Below are positions 8,502 through 15,967 of a stretch of 64,000 nucleotides of DNA, in pieces (the stretch's first letter is position 1; each line of letters opens with the position of its first letter). Under the pieces are notes generated by a model. The model worked only from the letters and a program-made list of their open reading frames with translations, did not search any database and was not told the DNA's origin. Origin of the DNA: Paeniglutamicibacter psychrophenolicus (GTDB taxonomy: Bacteria > Actinomycetota > Actinomycetes > Actinomycetales > Micrococcaceae); assembly GCF_017876575.1 (NCBI RefSeq), contig NZ_JAGIOE010000001.1, positions 3,266,443 to 3,330,442 of the forward strand, read 5' to 3'. A program made the translations under genes and the position numbers.

Positions 8502-9950
8502 ATGCGAAAGCTACTGTCCATCCTGGCCCTGGGTGTCATGCTGCTGGCCGGCGGTGCCCCGGCGGCATTTGCCGCACAGGCAACGGACATCGTCATCGAG
8601 GACACCGCCGGAACGCTGGACCTGAACACGCTGGTCCCGGCCATCAAAAAGATCTCGTTCAATGAGCCGACCAAGGTCGCCATCTACACGCGGGACGGCG
8701 AGTACAACGACAACCTCAATGAGGAAGTGCTGCGCTTCGCACGCCAGAAGCATCCGGAGTGGTTGAGCGCGGATGGGCAGAAGTGGGCAGATTCGTTGTT
8801 CGTCTTTGCGCTGGATCCCACAGGCAGGCAGGTGGGCACGTATTTCGGCGAGGACCGGAAGGTCTCCCCCGCCCAGCGCGATGACATCCAGAACGCCACC
8901 AAGGACCTCTACGGGGAGGCCCAGTGGACCGACGGGACCATCGCCGGGGTCGAGCGTGCCGCGCAGTTGATGAACCGCCCCTGGTACAAGTCCCCCAAGC
9001 TCTATGCCTGGAGCGGTGGCATCCTGGTGGTCGGCGGCATCAGCGTCGGCAGCACCCTGTACGTGCGCAGGACCTACCGGAACCGTTCCCTGAAGGCCCT
9101 GGATATCGGCAACGCCAGCTACTCAAACGTCAGCCTGGACCTCGAGGCGACCGAGTTGAACGCCAAGACGATCAACGACGGCTCGCGCTACGGCAGCCTG
9201 GTGCTGGAAAAATACCGCGGATTCATGGCCGCCTACAACAACCTCGCCGCGCAGGGCAACAAGGCCAACGACATGGACCCGAAGTCGCACGCACGCAAGG
9301 AAACCGCGCTGTTCATGGAGAAGTACGCGGCCAAGGCGACCGACCTGGACCGCCTGGACGACGTGATCGCCGATACGAACATGCTCCTGAACATGGGCTC
9401 GGGCTGGGCCGCTGCGTGGGAACGCCAGCTCGCCCCGTTGCGTGAGGACCTGGCCGAAATCGATTCGCTGGTCATCGGCAAGCATGCCGCACCCGAGGCA
9501 CCGTCCGCCACGAACTTGAGCCGCTTCAAGACCATGACGGCCGGTGAAATGGAAAAGTGGGGTGCTGCCCTGCAGTCCGGGCAAATCGGCCCCGAGGAAG
9601 CACTGGACAAGATCGCCGAAGCCCGCGAGCAGCTCACCGGGATGCTCAAGGAGTACTCCGAGGCGGTGATCGCGAAGTTTGCGAAGGACAAGGAAGAAGA
9701 GAAGCTGATGCGTGCGGCCATGCGGACTCCCGAGGCCCGCGGTTCCAGCTATTCCTCGAATCACAGCATCCTGGGCACCGTGTACCCGGCCAACAGGTTC
9801 TGGTCGGTCGTGGGGTTCAGCGCCGGCTACCACTCCGGGATTTCCCGCGTGCAGGAAAGCCGCAGCGCCAGCTCGTCCTCGGGCGGCAGCACCGGTTACG
9901 GTTCCAGCGGCGGCAGTTTCTCCGGTTCCGGTTCCTCGTCGCGTTTCTGA
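8502..9950 (+). CDS. DUF5129-type secreted/membrane protein with Ser-Gly-rich tail
   Basis: A 482-residue protein with a signal peptide (MRKLLSILALGVMLLAGGAP, cleavage likely after AFA at about residue 25), an extracytoplasmic domain that resembles TPM-like domains (VIEDTAGTLD, then VAIYTRDGEYNDNLNE and YFGEDRKVSPAQRDDIQNATKDLYGEAQW), one membrane helix near residues 168-188, a long helical cytoplasmic region, and a C-terminal tail rich in Ser and Gly from about residue 450. I recognise it as a DUF5129-type protein of Micrococcaceae; function unknown. TPM domains in other proteins act in photosystem repair or bind metal, but no such role is shown here. It ends 111 bp from sodA copy 1, in convergent orientation. 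Confidence 0.75.
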   Translation: MRKLLSILALGVMLLAGGAPAAFAAQATDIVIEDTAGTLDLNTLVPAIKKISFNEPTKVAIYTRDGEYNDNLNEEVLRFARQKHPEWLSADGQKWADSLFVFALDPTGRQVGTYFGEDRKVSPAQRDDIQNATKDLYGEAQWTDGTIAGVERAAQLMNRPWYKSPKLYAWSGGILVVGGISVGSTLYVRRTYRNRSLKALDIGNASYSNVSLDLEATELNAKTINDGSRYGSLVLEKYRGFMAAYNNLAAQGNKANDMDPKSHARKETALFMEKYAAKATDLDRLDDVIADTNMLLNMGSGWAAAWERQLAPLREDLAEIDSLVIGKHAAPEAPSATNLSRFKTMTAGEMEKWGAALQSGQIGPEEALDKIAEAREQLTGMLKEYSEAVIAKFAKDKEEEKLMRAAMRTPEARGSSYSSNHSILGTVYPANRFWSVVGFSAGYHSGISRVQESRSASSSSGGSTGYGSSGGSFSGSGSSSRF

Positions 9951-9998
9951 TCCGGCGTGTTTCCCATCCGTGGTGCGCCCCGGCGACGGCACGGAAAG

Positions 9999-10041
9999 GG
10001 GCGGGTATCGACCCGGTTCCAGACCGAGGCGATACCCGCCC
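9999..10041. terminator. bidirectional terminator between DUF5129 gene and sodA copy 1
   Basis: GGGCGGGTATCG (9999-10010) and its exact complement (10030-10041) form a 12-bp stem with a 19-nt loop between two convergent genes. GTGTTTTTC follows on the plus strand. Confidence 0.75.
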
Positions 10042-10052
10042 ATCGTGTTTTT

Positions 10053-10708
10053 CGGGTTTTGTTACTTGCCCGGGACGATCAGCGCCGCGGCACCCTTGCG
10101 GGCCGCCTCGAAACGCGCCGAGACATCGGCCCAGTTCACGATGTTCCAGAACGCCTTCACGTAGTCGGCCTTCACATTCACGTAATCCAGGTAGAACGCG
10201 TGCTCCCACATGTCCAGCATCAGCAGCGGGGTCGTCGCCACCGGCACGTTGCCCTGCTGGTCGTACAGCTGCTCGATGACCAGCTGCGAGCCCAGGCCCT
10301 CAAAGCCCAGCAACGCCCAGCCGGACCCCTGCAGGCTCATCGCCGCGGCCGTGAAGTGCGCACGGAACGCGTCGAAGGACCCGAACGCGTCGTCGATCGC
10401 CGCGGCCAGCTCCCCCTCGGGCTTGTCCCCGCCCTCCGGGGACAGGTTGTTCCAGAAGATCGAGTGGTTGGTGTGCCCGCCCAGGTGGAACGCCAGGTCC
10501 TTGGACAGCTTCGGCACGTTCCCGAACTCGCCCTTCGCCCGCGCCTCGGCCAGCTGCTCCAGGGCGGTGTTCGCCCCGGCCACATAGGCCGCATGGTGCT
10601 TGGAGTGGTGCAGCTCCATGATCCGCGCCGAGATGTTCGGCTCCAGGGCCGCGTAATCGTACTGCAGCTCGGGCAAGGTATAAATAGCCAAAATGACTCC
10701 TCATTCTC
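10053..10708 (-). repeat. direct repeat copy 1 carrying sodA
   Basis: This 656-bp segment recurs at 42023-42678 in the same orientation with a constant offset of 31,970 bp and 9 mismatches (10223, 10287-10290, 10347, 10470, 10515, 10517). It covers 9 bp beyond the sodA stop, the whole gene and 17 bp upstream including the ribosome-binding site, and stops abruptly on both sides. Confidence 0.97.
10062..10691 (-). CDS. sodA: superoxide dismutase (Mn/Fe), copy 1
   Basis: A 209-residue cytosolic superoxide dismutase that converts superoxide to oxygen and hydrogen peroxide. The four metal ligands are His28 (MELHHSKHH), His76 ([10 protein letters not shown]), Asp160 and His164 ([13 protein letters not shown]); Gln in LYDQQGN suggests an Mn or cambialistic enzyme. 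It differs from copy 2 only by Val59 and Ser135 (Ile59 and Gly135 there). GAGGAG lies before the ATG. It sits 58 bp downstream of the flavin reductase gene on the same strand and has no evident promoter of its own, so it is probably read from the SoxR-type promoter at 11333-11363. This placement is likely derived; copy 2 has the conserved neighbourhood. Confidence 0.96.
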   Translation of the reverse strand: MAIYTLPELQYDYAALEPNISARIMELHHSKHHAAYVAGANTALEQLAEARAKGEFGNVPKLSKDLAFHLGGHTNHSIFWNNLSPEGGDKPEGELAAAIDDAFGSFDAFRAHFTAAAMSLQGSGWALLGFEGLGSQLVIEQLYDQQGNVPVATTPLLMLDMWEHAFYLDYVNVKADYVKAFWNIVNWADVSARFEAARKGAAALIVPGK

Positions 10709-10749
10709 GTGTTTCAGGGCGATCCGGTGCCCGGTTTTCCGGGGGCCGG

Positions 10750-11268
10750 TCAAGCGGTGAGGCGTGAGTGCTCACCAATGCTGTGGTACCCGCGCCGGTG
10801 GTAGACCAGCGGCGCCGCCATGGATTGCGCGCCGATGACCCCGAGGACCGACGCCACGACCACGGTTGCGGGGCCGGCGGGGACCCGTGATTCAATCTCA
10901 CAGCGCATGGCCACTCCGAGGCCGTGGATCAGTGGTTCGCCGGTGGGCAGGTATTCCCACCGCTCCAGCTTCGCGAAACGTTCCTCCCCGGACCCGGCGA
11001 ACAGCGCAGCGACATCGGCGTTGCGGTCGGTGAGAAGGTGCACCACGATGGTGCCGGATTCCAGGATGGCCTCGGCGGCACCGGATCGGCGGGCGATGTT
11101 GAAGGCCAGGTAGGCGGGATCGGCCGAAACGGAGATCAGCGATGATGCGGTGATGCCGACCGGTCCACGGGATCCGGTCGCAGTCACGACGGCAACGCCG
11201 GCGGGATGGTTGCCGAAGGCGAGGCGAAATTGCTCCGCGACGGTGGCGGCCGGAAATTGGGTCTGCAC
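10750..11268 (-). CDS. flavin reductase family protein (HpaC-like)
   Basis: A 172-residue flavin-binding split-barrel protein: FRLAFGNHPAGVAVVTATG, then GPVGITASSLISVSADPAYLAFNI and the late PLVYHRRGYHSIGEH segment are typical of NAD(P)H:FMN/FAD reductases of the HpaC/RutF group. Members supply reduced flavin to a monooxygenase or reduce flavins and quinones. No monooxygenase gene is adjacent. The position between soxR and sodA, behind a SoxR-type operator, suggests a role in the response to redox-cycling compounds. GTG 11268 is taken as start; AGAGGAA lies about 14 nt upstream, longer than usual, so the start is not certain. Confidence 0.88.
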   Translation of the reverse strand: MQTQFPAATVAEQFRLAFGNHPAGVAVVTATGSRGPVGITASSLISVSADPAYLAFNIARRSGAAEAILESGTIVVHLLTDRNADVAALFAGSGEERFAKLERWEYLPTGEPLIHGLGVAMRCEIESRVPAGPATVVVASVLGVIGAQSMAAPLVYHRRGYHSIGEHSRLTA

Positions 11269-11296
11269 GGCGGGTGGAGGTTCCTCTCATCACGGG

Positions 11297-11317
11297 GCCC
11301 GCGGTGGTGCCGCGGGC
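11297..11317 (-). promoter_or_regulatory. hairpin in the 5' leader of the flavin reductase mRNA
   Basis: GCCCGCGG (11297-11304) and CCGCGGGC (11310-11317) are perfectly complementary with a 5-nt loop. It lies between the predicted SoxR-type promoter and the GTG start. It has no T-run, so it could stabilise or attenuate the mRNA; role unknown. Confidence 0.45.
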
Positions 11318-11332
11318 TGCCCTCTGCTCCCC

Positions 11333-11363
11333 ACGCTAGAACCTCAACCTTGGTTGAGGTCAA
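11333..11363 (-). promoter_or_regulatory. SoxR-type promoter and operator for flavin reductase-sodA
   Basis: The 20-bp palindrome ACCTCAACCTTGGTTGAGGT (11341-11360) has the CCTCAA...TTGAGG half-sites of SoxR operators. On the minus strand a -35 TTGACC (11358-11363) and a -10 TAGCGT (11333-11338) flank it with a 19-bp spacer, the over-long spacing typical of promoters activated by MerR-family proteins. The right half overlaps the last codons and stop of soxR (DLNQG-stop). Confidence 0.82.
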
Positions 11364-11823
11364 ATTTCGTGTCGTCCCGGAACAACAGGGCCCCGCCGCG
11401 GTCGTCGGCCAGCTTGTCATTGGGGTTCACGAATCCGCACTCGGCCAGCGACAGGCAGCCGCAGCCGATGCAGCCGCCCAGCCCGTCGCGCAACGACTGC
11501 AGCTGGTGGATCCGCTCCTGCAGGTCCTCGCGCCAGGCCGCGGAAACCGCCTGCCAGTCCTCCTTGCGCGGGGTTGCGTCTGCCGGCAGCCCGGCAAAGA
11601 GTTCGGCGATGGAGCGCAGTGGGATGCCGGCACGCTGCGCTGCGCGGATCACGGCCACGCGCCGCAGCACGCCGCGGTCGAACCTGCGCTGGTTCCCGGT
11701 GGTGCGCCAGGATGAGATCAATCCCTCCCGCTCGTAGTAGTGCAATGCCGAGACCGCGACTCCGGAGCGGGCCGCCACCTGGCCCACGCTGAGGTCCTGC
11801 TCCGTGTTCTCACCCGTGTCCAT
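11344..11823 (-). CDS. soxR: redox-sensitive transcriptional activator SoxR
   Basis: A 159-residue MerR-family protein: winged helix at the N-terminus (LSVGQVAARSGVAVSALHYYEREGLI), a coiled-coil dimer helix, and near the C-terminus CIGCGCLSLAEC, the C-x2-C-x-C-x5-C motif that holds the [2Fe-2S] sensor cluster of SoxR. Oxidation of the cluster by redox-cycling agents or nitric oxide turns on the target promoter. ATG 11823 gives the family length; the frame extends upstream without support. Its own 3' end carries the operator for the downstream flavin reductase-sodA genes. The AI-2E-type permease gene diverges from it. Confidence 0.96.
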   Translation of the reverse strand: MDTGENTEQDLSVGQVAARSGVAVSALHYYEREGLISSWRTTGNQRRFDRGVLRRVAVIRAAQRAGIPLRSIAELFAGLPADATPRKEDWQAVSAAWREDLQERIHQLQSLRDGLGGCIGCGCLSLAECGFVNPNDKLADDRGGALLFRDDTKFDLNQG

Positions 11824-11919
11824 GTTTCCATTCTGCCTTCTTCGCGTCCTTGGCATGTCACGGAGCCCTGGATGGCATGATCGTTGACAGGCGGCAGTCA
11901 ATGAAAGGGCGTGTGCTCC

Positions 11920-12954
11920 ATGAGACCCACCTTCCGGTCGGGGTTTGTCGTAACCCTGGGAGTACTTGCCGCGCTCGGGGTGGGTGCTGCACTGATCTCC
12001 CTGACATACGTCCTGACGCTGGTGTTTGTGGCGTTGTTTGTGGCCCTGGGCCTGGACCCGGTGGTCAGAAAGCTTGAGAAAATGGGCCTGAGCCGCGTCA
12101 AGGCGCTGCTGTGCGTGGTCGCCGTCTTACTGGTCTTTGCCGTCCTGGTGCTGGCCCTGGTGATCCCCCTGTTGGTCACCGAGGGCCGAAAGCTGCTGGT
12201 CTCCTTGCCCTCGAGTCTGGAAGGCGTCGAATCCCAGGGATGGTTCATCGAGCTCAACGGATCCCTCGGCGGGGCGCTGGTTCCCGGCGTTGACTGGCTG
12301 CAGCGCACCGTGGCCGACCCGGCAGTGTGGCTGGCGGTGGGCAACGGCGCCCTGAAGGCCGGCTTCGGGGTCGCCAACGGCGTCTTCGGGGTGCTCTTCG
12401 TGACCATGCTGACGATGTACTTCGTCATCGGCCTCGAGGCACTCAAGAACGGCCTTTACGACCTGGTACCGGCGTCCCGGCGCGAACGGGTGCGGGAGCT
12501 TGGCGAGGAGATCGCGGGCTCCGTCGGAAGCTACCTGAGCGGAATGGCGATCCTGGCGGCCTTCAACGCGACGTTCACCTTCGTGCTGCTGACCGTGCTG
12601 AAGGTCCCCTTTGCCGCGGTGCTCGGCGTGCTGGCCCTGCCGATCACGATGATCCCGCTGGTGGGCTCGGTCATCAGCACCGCCATCGTCACGGTGGTCA
12701 CGCTTTTCCACTCCCCTGGCACCGCGCTGGCGGTGCTGGTCGTGATGCTCGCCTACATGCAGGTCGAGGCCTACGTGTTGACCCCGCGCGTGGTGGGCAA
12801 GGCCATCCGCATCCCCGCTTCCATGGTGCTGATCGGTGCGATGGCAGGCGGGACCCTGGCGGGGCTGCTGGGCGCGCTTGTCGCCTGCCCGGCCTCCGCC
12901 GCGATCCTGTTGATCCTCAAGAAGGTCGTCGTCCCGGCCCAGGCCGAGCGATGA
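11920..12954 (+). CDS. AI-2E family transporter (putative permease)
   Basis: A 344-residue membrane protein with about eight hydrophobic segments in the arrangement of the AI-2E transporter (TqsA/YdiK/PerM) family: an N-terminal pair ([27 protein letters not shown]), a central soluble stretch, and a C-terminal core with LPITMIPLVGSVIS and VEAYVLTPRVVGKAIRIP. Members export small molecules or ions; the substrate is not predictable. ATG 11920 has AAAGGG about 10 nt upstream; GTG 11911 is too close to that site. The cardiolipin synthase gene follows after 19 bp, so the two are probably co-transcribed. Confidence 0.86.
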   Translation: MRPTFRSGFVVTLGVLAALGVGAALISLTYVLTLVFVALFVALGLDPVVRKLEKMGLSRVKALLCVVAVLLVFAVLVLALVIPLLVTEGRKLLVSLPSSLEGVESQGWFIELNGSLGGALVPGVDWLQRTVADPAVWLAVGNGALKAGFGVANGVFGVLFVTMLTMYFVIGLEALKNGLYDLVPASRRERVRELGEEIAGSVGSYLSGMAILAAFNATFTFVLLTVLKVPFAAVLGVLALPITMIPLVGSVISTAIVTVVTLFHSPGTALAVLVVMLAYMQVEAYVLTPRVVGKAIRIPASMVLIGAMAGGTLAGLLGALVACPASAAILLILKKVVVPAQAER

Positions 12955-12973
12955 TCCGCCGGGAGGTGCGCTT

Positions 12974-14428
12974 ATGAGCGAGCTTGACATCTGGGCTCTG
13001 GCCCTGGGAACCGGGCACGTTGCGCTGGGCCTGCTGGCGGCGATCCTGGTCTCGCGCAACCGCAAGCCCGCCGAGGCCATCGCCTGGGTCATGGCGATCG
13101 TGTTCGTCCCCTTCGTGGGCGCGGCCGCATTCCTGCTCATCGGCTTCGGCCGCCTGCCGGCACACCGCCGGGCCAAGCAACGCGAGGTCAACGAGCTGAT
13201 CCTCGAACGCACGCGCGGACCCTGGCTGACCAGCCACGAACCGGACTGGCCCGCCTGGCTGGCCCCGGCCACCGAGCTGAACAAGGCCCTGGGCGCGCTG
13301 CCGATGGTGGGCGGGAACGAGATCACGCTCAACGACGACTATGCCGGCACGATCGCGCAGATGGCGCTGGCCATCGATGCGGCCCGGCACCGGGTGCACG
13401 TGCAGTTCTACATCGGGGTGCACGACGAGGCGACGGCGCCCTTCTTCGAGGCCCTGGCCCGGGCGCGCGGGCGCGGGGTCGAGGTCAGGGTGCTGCTGGA
13501 CCACGTGGCCTCGCTGATGTACCCGCGGCGGAAGGAAACCGCCGCGTTCCTGGAATCCATCGGCGCGCAGGTCCACCACATGCTGCCGCTGCGTCCCTGG
13601 CGCGGACAGTGGCAGCGACCGGATTTGCGCAACCACCGCAAGCTGTTGGCCATCGATTCCTCCATTGGCTTCACCGGTTCGATGAACCTGATCGAGCCGC
13701 GATACCACAAGGCCAAGAACATCCGGCGCGGCCTGTCCTGGCACGAACTGATGATGCGCATCGAGGGCCCGGCGGTGCGCGAGCTCGACGCGGTGTTCAT
13801 CACCGACTGGTACTCCGAGACCGGGCAGCTGCTGGAACTGGACACCACCGCCATCGAGCTGGAGGACGCCACCGAGCTCATCGACGCGCAGGTGCTGCCC
13901 AGCGGGCCGAGCTTCGAGAACGACAACAGCCTCAAGCTCTTCACCATGATGATCCACCAGGCCACCAAGCGGGTCTCCATCACCAGTCCCTATTTCGTGC
14001 CGGATGAGTCGATCCTGTTGGCGATCCTCACCACCGCCGCGCGCGGGGTGCCGGTGGAGCTGTTCGTCTCGGAGATCGGCGACCAGGCGATGGTCTATCA
14101 CGCGCAGCGTTCCTACTACGAGGCGCTGCTGCGGGCGGGGGTGCGGATCTACCTGTACCGCGCACCCAAGGTGCTGCACGCCAAGCACTTCTCCATCGAC
14201 GACGAGGTCGCTGTCATCGGGTCCTCGAACATGGACATGCGTTCGTTCTCGTTGAACATGGAGATCTCGGTGCTGCTGCACGGCCCCGAGCTGCTGGCGG
14301 ACCTGCTTGCGGTGGAGGACAGGTACCGCGAAAATTCGCGGGAGCTTGAGCTCGGGCCGTGGCTTGCCCGGCCGTTGCGCGAGCGCGCGCTGGACAACCT
14401 GGCGCGGCTGACCTCGATGCTGCAGTGA
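12974..14428 (+). CDS. cls: cardiolipin synthase (phospholipase D superfamily)
   Basis: A 484-residue enzyme with two N-terminal membrane helices (roughly residues 5-60, ending FLLIGFGRLPAHRR) and two phospholipase D domains. Each has the HxKx4D signature: HRKLLAID followed by GFTGSMNL, and HAKHFSID followed by VIGSSNMDMRS. Family members join phosphatidylglycerol with another phospholipid at the membrane to make cardiolipin. GGGAGG precedes ATG 12974. The length and order of domains match bacterial Cls (480-500 residues). Related PLD proteins exist, but the membrane anchor makes Cls the best reading. Confidence 0.93.
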   Translation: MSELDIWALALGTGHVALGLLAAILVSRNRKPAEAIAWVMAIVFVPFVGAAAFLLIGFGRLPAHRRAKQREVNELILERTRGPWLTSHEPDWPAWLAPATELNKALGALPMVGGNEITLNDDYAGTIAQMALAIDAARHRVHVQFYIGVHDEATAPFFEALARARGRGVEVRVLLDHVASLMYPRRKETAAFLESIGAQVHHMLPLRPWRGQWQRPDLRNHRKLLAIDSSIGFTGSMNLIEPRYHKAKNIRRGLSWHELMMRIEGPAVRELDAVFITDWYSETGQLLELDTTAIELEDATELIDAQVLPSGPSFENDNSLKLFTMMIHQATKRVSITSPYFVPDESILLAILTTAARGVPVELFVSEIGDQAMVYHAQRSYYEALLRAGVRIYLYRAPKVLHAKHFSIDDEVAVIGSSNMDMRSFSLNMEISVLLHGPELLADLLAVEDRYRENSRELELGPWLARPLRERALDNLARLTSMLQ

Positions 14429-14455
14429 CCTCTTGCGACGCACCCCTCGACCCGC

Positions 14456-14491
14456 GATCAGGACCTTTGTGCACGGTGATCAGGACTTTTG
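14456..14491 (+). repeat. 14-bp direct repeat upstream of bioY
   Basis: GATCAGGACCTTTG (14456-14469) and GATCAGGACTTTTG (14478-14491) match at 13 of 14 positions with starts 22 bp apart, two helix turns. The second unit abuts the TGAAC palindrome before bioY. Confidence 0.7.
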
Positions 14492-14502
14492 AACGGTGTT
14501 CA
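14490..14502. promoter_or_regulatory. BioQ-like operator before bioYMN
   Basis: TGAACGGTGTTCA is a perfect 13-bp palindrome 81 bp upstream of the bioY start. It matches the TGAAC-N3-GTT pattern described for BioQ, the TetR-type biotin regulator of actinobacteria. Assignment is by motif memory and context. Confidence 0.65.
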
Positions 14503-14582
14503 AGTATCGTCGTGGGTAGCGCATCCGCGTCACCAGCCCACCGCACCGCCAACTTCGCGAACCGACAGGAACACCCCCCGAC

Positions 14583-15197
14583 ATGAGCACCGCCAACCCG
14601 CGCCTCGAGGCGCAGACCCCCGCCCGGATCGGCGCCCGCGACCTCGCCCTGGTCTCCGTCTTCGCCGCACTCATCGCGGTACTCACCCTGGTTCCGGCCG
14701 TGCCGGTGGGCGCCCTGGGCGTCCCGATCACCCTGCAGACCATGGGCGTGGCGCTCACCGCCATGATCCTGGGTTCGAAGCGCGGCGGATCGGCCGTCGG
14801 CCTCTACCTGGTGGTGGGCCTGGCCGGGGTGCCGATCTTCGCCAAGTTCTCCGGCGGCCTGGGCTCGCTGGCGGCCCCGAGCGCCGGCTACCTGCTCTCC
14901 TTCCCGATCGCCGCCCTGGTGACCGGCGCACTGGCCACGCTCGTGCTGCGCAAGGTCCACCGCAAGCGCCGCTTCGCCTGGCTGTTCCTGTCCGGGCTGG
15001 CCGGCTCGATCCTCATCGTGCACCCGCTGGGCATCCTGGGCATGAGCCTGAACGCCCAGATCCCGCTGGGCCAGGCCTTCATCCTGGACATGGCCTACTG
15101 GCCGGGGGACGTGGTGAAGAACCTGCTGGCCGCGGCCATCGCCGTGAGCGTCTTCAAGGCCTTCCCGGGCTTCGCCCGACGCCGCTTCCAGGCCTAG
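14583..15197 (+). CDS. bioY: biotin transporter substrate-binding component BioY
   Basis: A 204-residue membrane protein with about six helices, the S component of an energy-coupling factor transporter. Diagnostic features are the AALIAVLTLVPAVPVGALGVPITLQTMG stretch near residues 29-56, then GLYLVVGLAGVPIFAKFSGGLG and APSAGYLLSFPIAA, all typical of BioY. It binds biotin with high affinity and passes it to the AT module encoded by the next two genes. The upstream region has a BioQ-like palindrome, suggesting repression when biotin is sufficient. Confidence 0.95.
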   Translation: MSTANPRLEAQTPARIGARDLALVSVFAALIAVLTLVPAVPVGALGVPITLQTMGVALTAMILGSKRGGSAVGLYLVVGLAGVPIFAKFSGGLGSLAAPSAGYLLSFPIAALVTGALATLVLRKVHRKRRFAWLFLSGLAGSILIVHPLGILGMSLNAQIPLGQAFILDMAYWPGDVVKNLLAAAIAVSVFKAFPGFARRRFQA

Positions 15198-15253
15198 CTC
15201 CACCGGCCGCAGCCGGATTCGATCCACACCACCAGCAGGGAATACCGTTAAGC

Positions 15254-15967
15254 GTGATCCGATTCAACAATGCCGGGCTGATCCTGCCCGCCGACGACCC
15301 TACGCAACAGGGGCGCACCGTCCTGGAACCGTGCACCCTGGAACTCGCCGAGCGGCGCATCGCCGTGATCGGTGCCAACGGGTCGGGAAAATCCACGCTG
15401 CTGCGCATGCTCAACGGGCTGGTGTCCCCCTCGACCGGTTCGGTTGCCGTCCACGGCTTCGACACCGTGCGCCAGGCCAAGTCCGTGCGGCAGCGCGTGG
15501 GCTTCCTGTTCACCGACCCGCTCTCGCAGCTGGTGATGCCCATCGTCTCCGAGGACGTCGAACTTTCGCTCAAGGCCAGCCACAAGGACCGCGGCGCCAG
15601 GGCCGCCGCCGCCCTTCATGCACTGGCAGCGCTGGGACTGGAGCACCTGGCCCAGCGCAGCATCTACGACCTCTCCGGGGGCGAGCGGCAACTGGTGGCC
15701 CTGTGCAGCGTGCTGGCCGCCGGACAGGACATCCTGGTTGCCGATGAACCGACCACCCTGCTGGATCTGGCCAACAACGAACTGCTCCAGGCGACGCTGG
15801 GCTCCCTGGACCAGCAGGTCATCTACGCGACCCACGACCTGGACTTCGCAGCGGCCGCCGACCGCGCGCTGGTGGTCGCCGGAGGGAAGATTGCCTTCGA
15901 CGGCCCGGCCCACGAGGCCGTGGCCGCCTACCGCTGGCTGGTCCGGCACGGAAGCCTGGCCTCGTGA
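15254..15967 (+). CDS. bioM: energy-coupling factor ATPase, biotin transport (BioM-like)
   Basis: A 237-residue ABC ATPase: Walker A GANGSGKST near residues 39-47, signature LSGGERQLVAL and Walker B ILVADEPTTLLD. It would power biotin uptake with BioY and BioN. The start is GTG 15254 (VIRFNNAGL); the frame is open upstream into bioY in another phase, which is not coding. AGGGA stands about 13 nt before the GTG, so the start is likely but not certain. The gene overlaps bioN by 4 nt (GTGA), indicating translational coupling. Confidence 0.93.
   Translation: MIRFNNAGLILPADDPTQQGRTVLEPCTLELAERRIAVIGANGSGKSTLLRMLNGLVSPSTGSVAVHGFDTVRQAKSVRQRVGFLFTDPLSQLVMPIVSEDVELSLKASHKDRGARAAAALHALAALGLEHLAQRSIYDLSGGERQLVALCSVLAAGQDILVADEPTTLLDLANNELLQATLGSLDQQVIYATHDLDFAAAADRALVVAGGKIAFDGPAHEAVAAYRWLVRHGSLAS

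Noticed and set aside
10053-10708. Transposon or insertion sequence as the cause of the sodA repeat
   Set aside because: No transposase gene, terminal inverted repeats or target-site duplication is visible at either copy.
11911-11919. GTG 11911 as start of the AI-2E-type permease
   Set aside because: Only 1-2 nt separate it from the AAAGGG site; ATG 11920 has normal spacing.
12917-14443. 508-codon open frame antisense to cls
   Set aside because: Low-complexity His/Gln/Arg-rich translation; shadow of cls.
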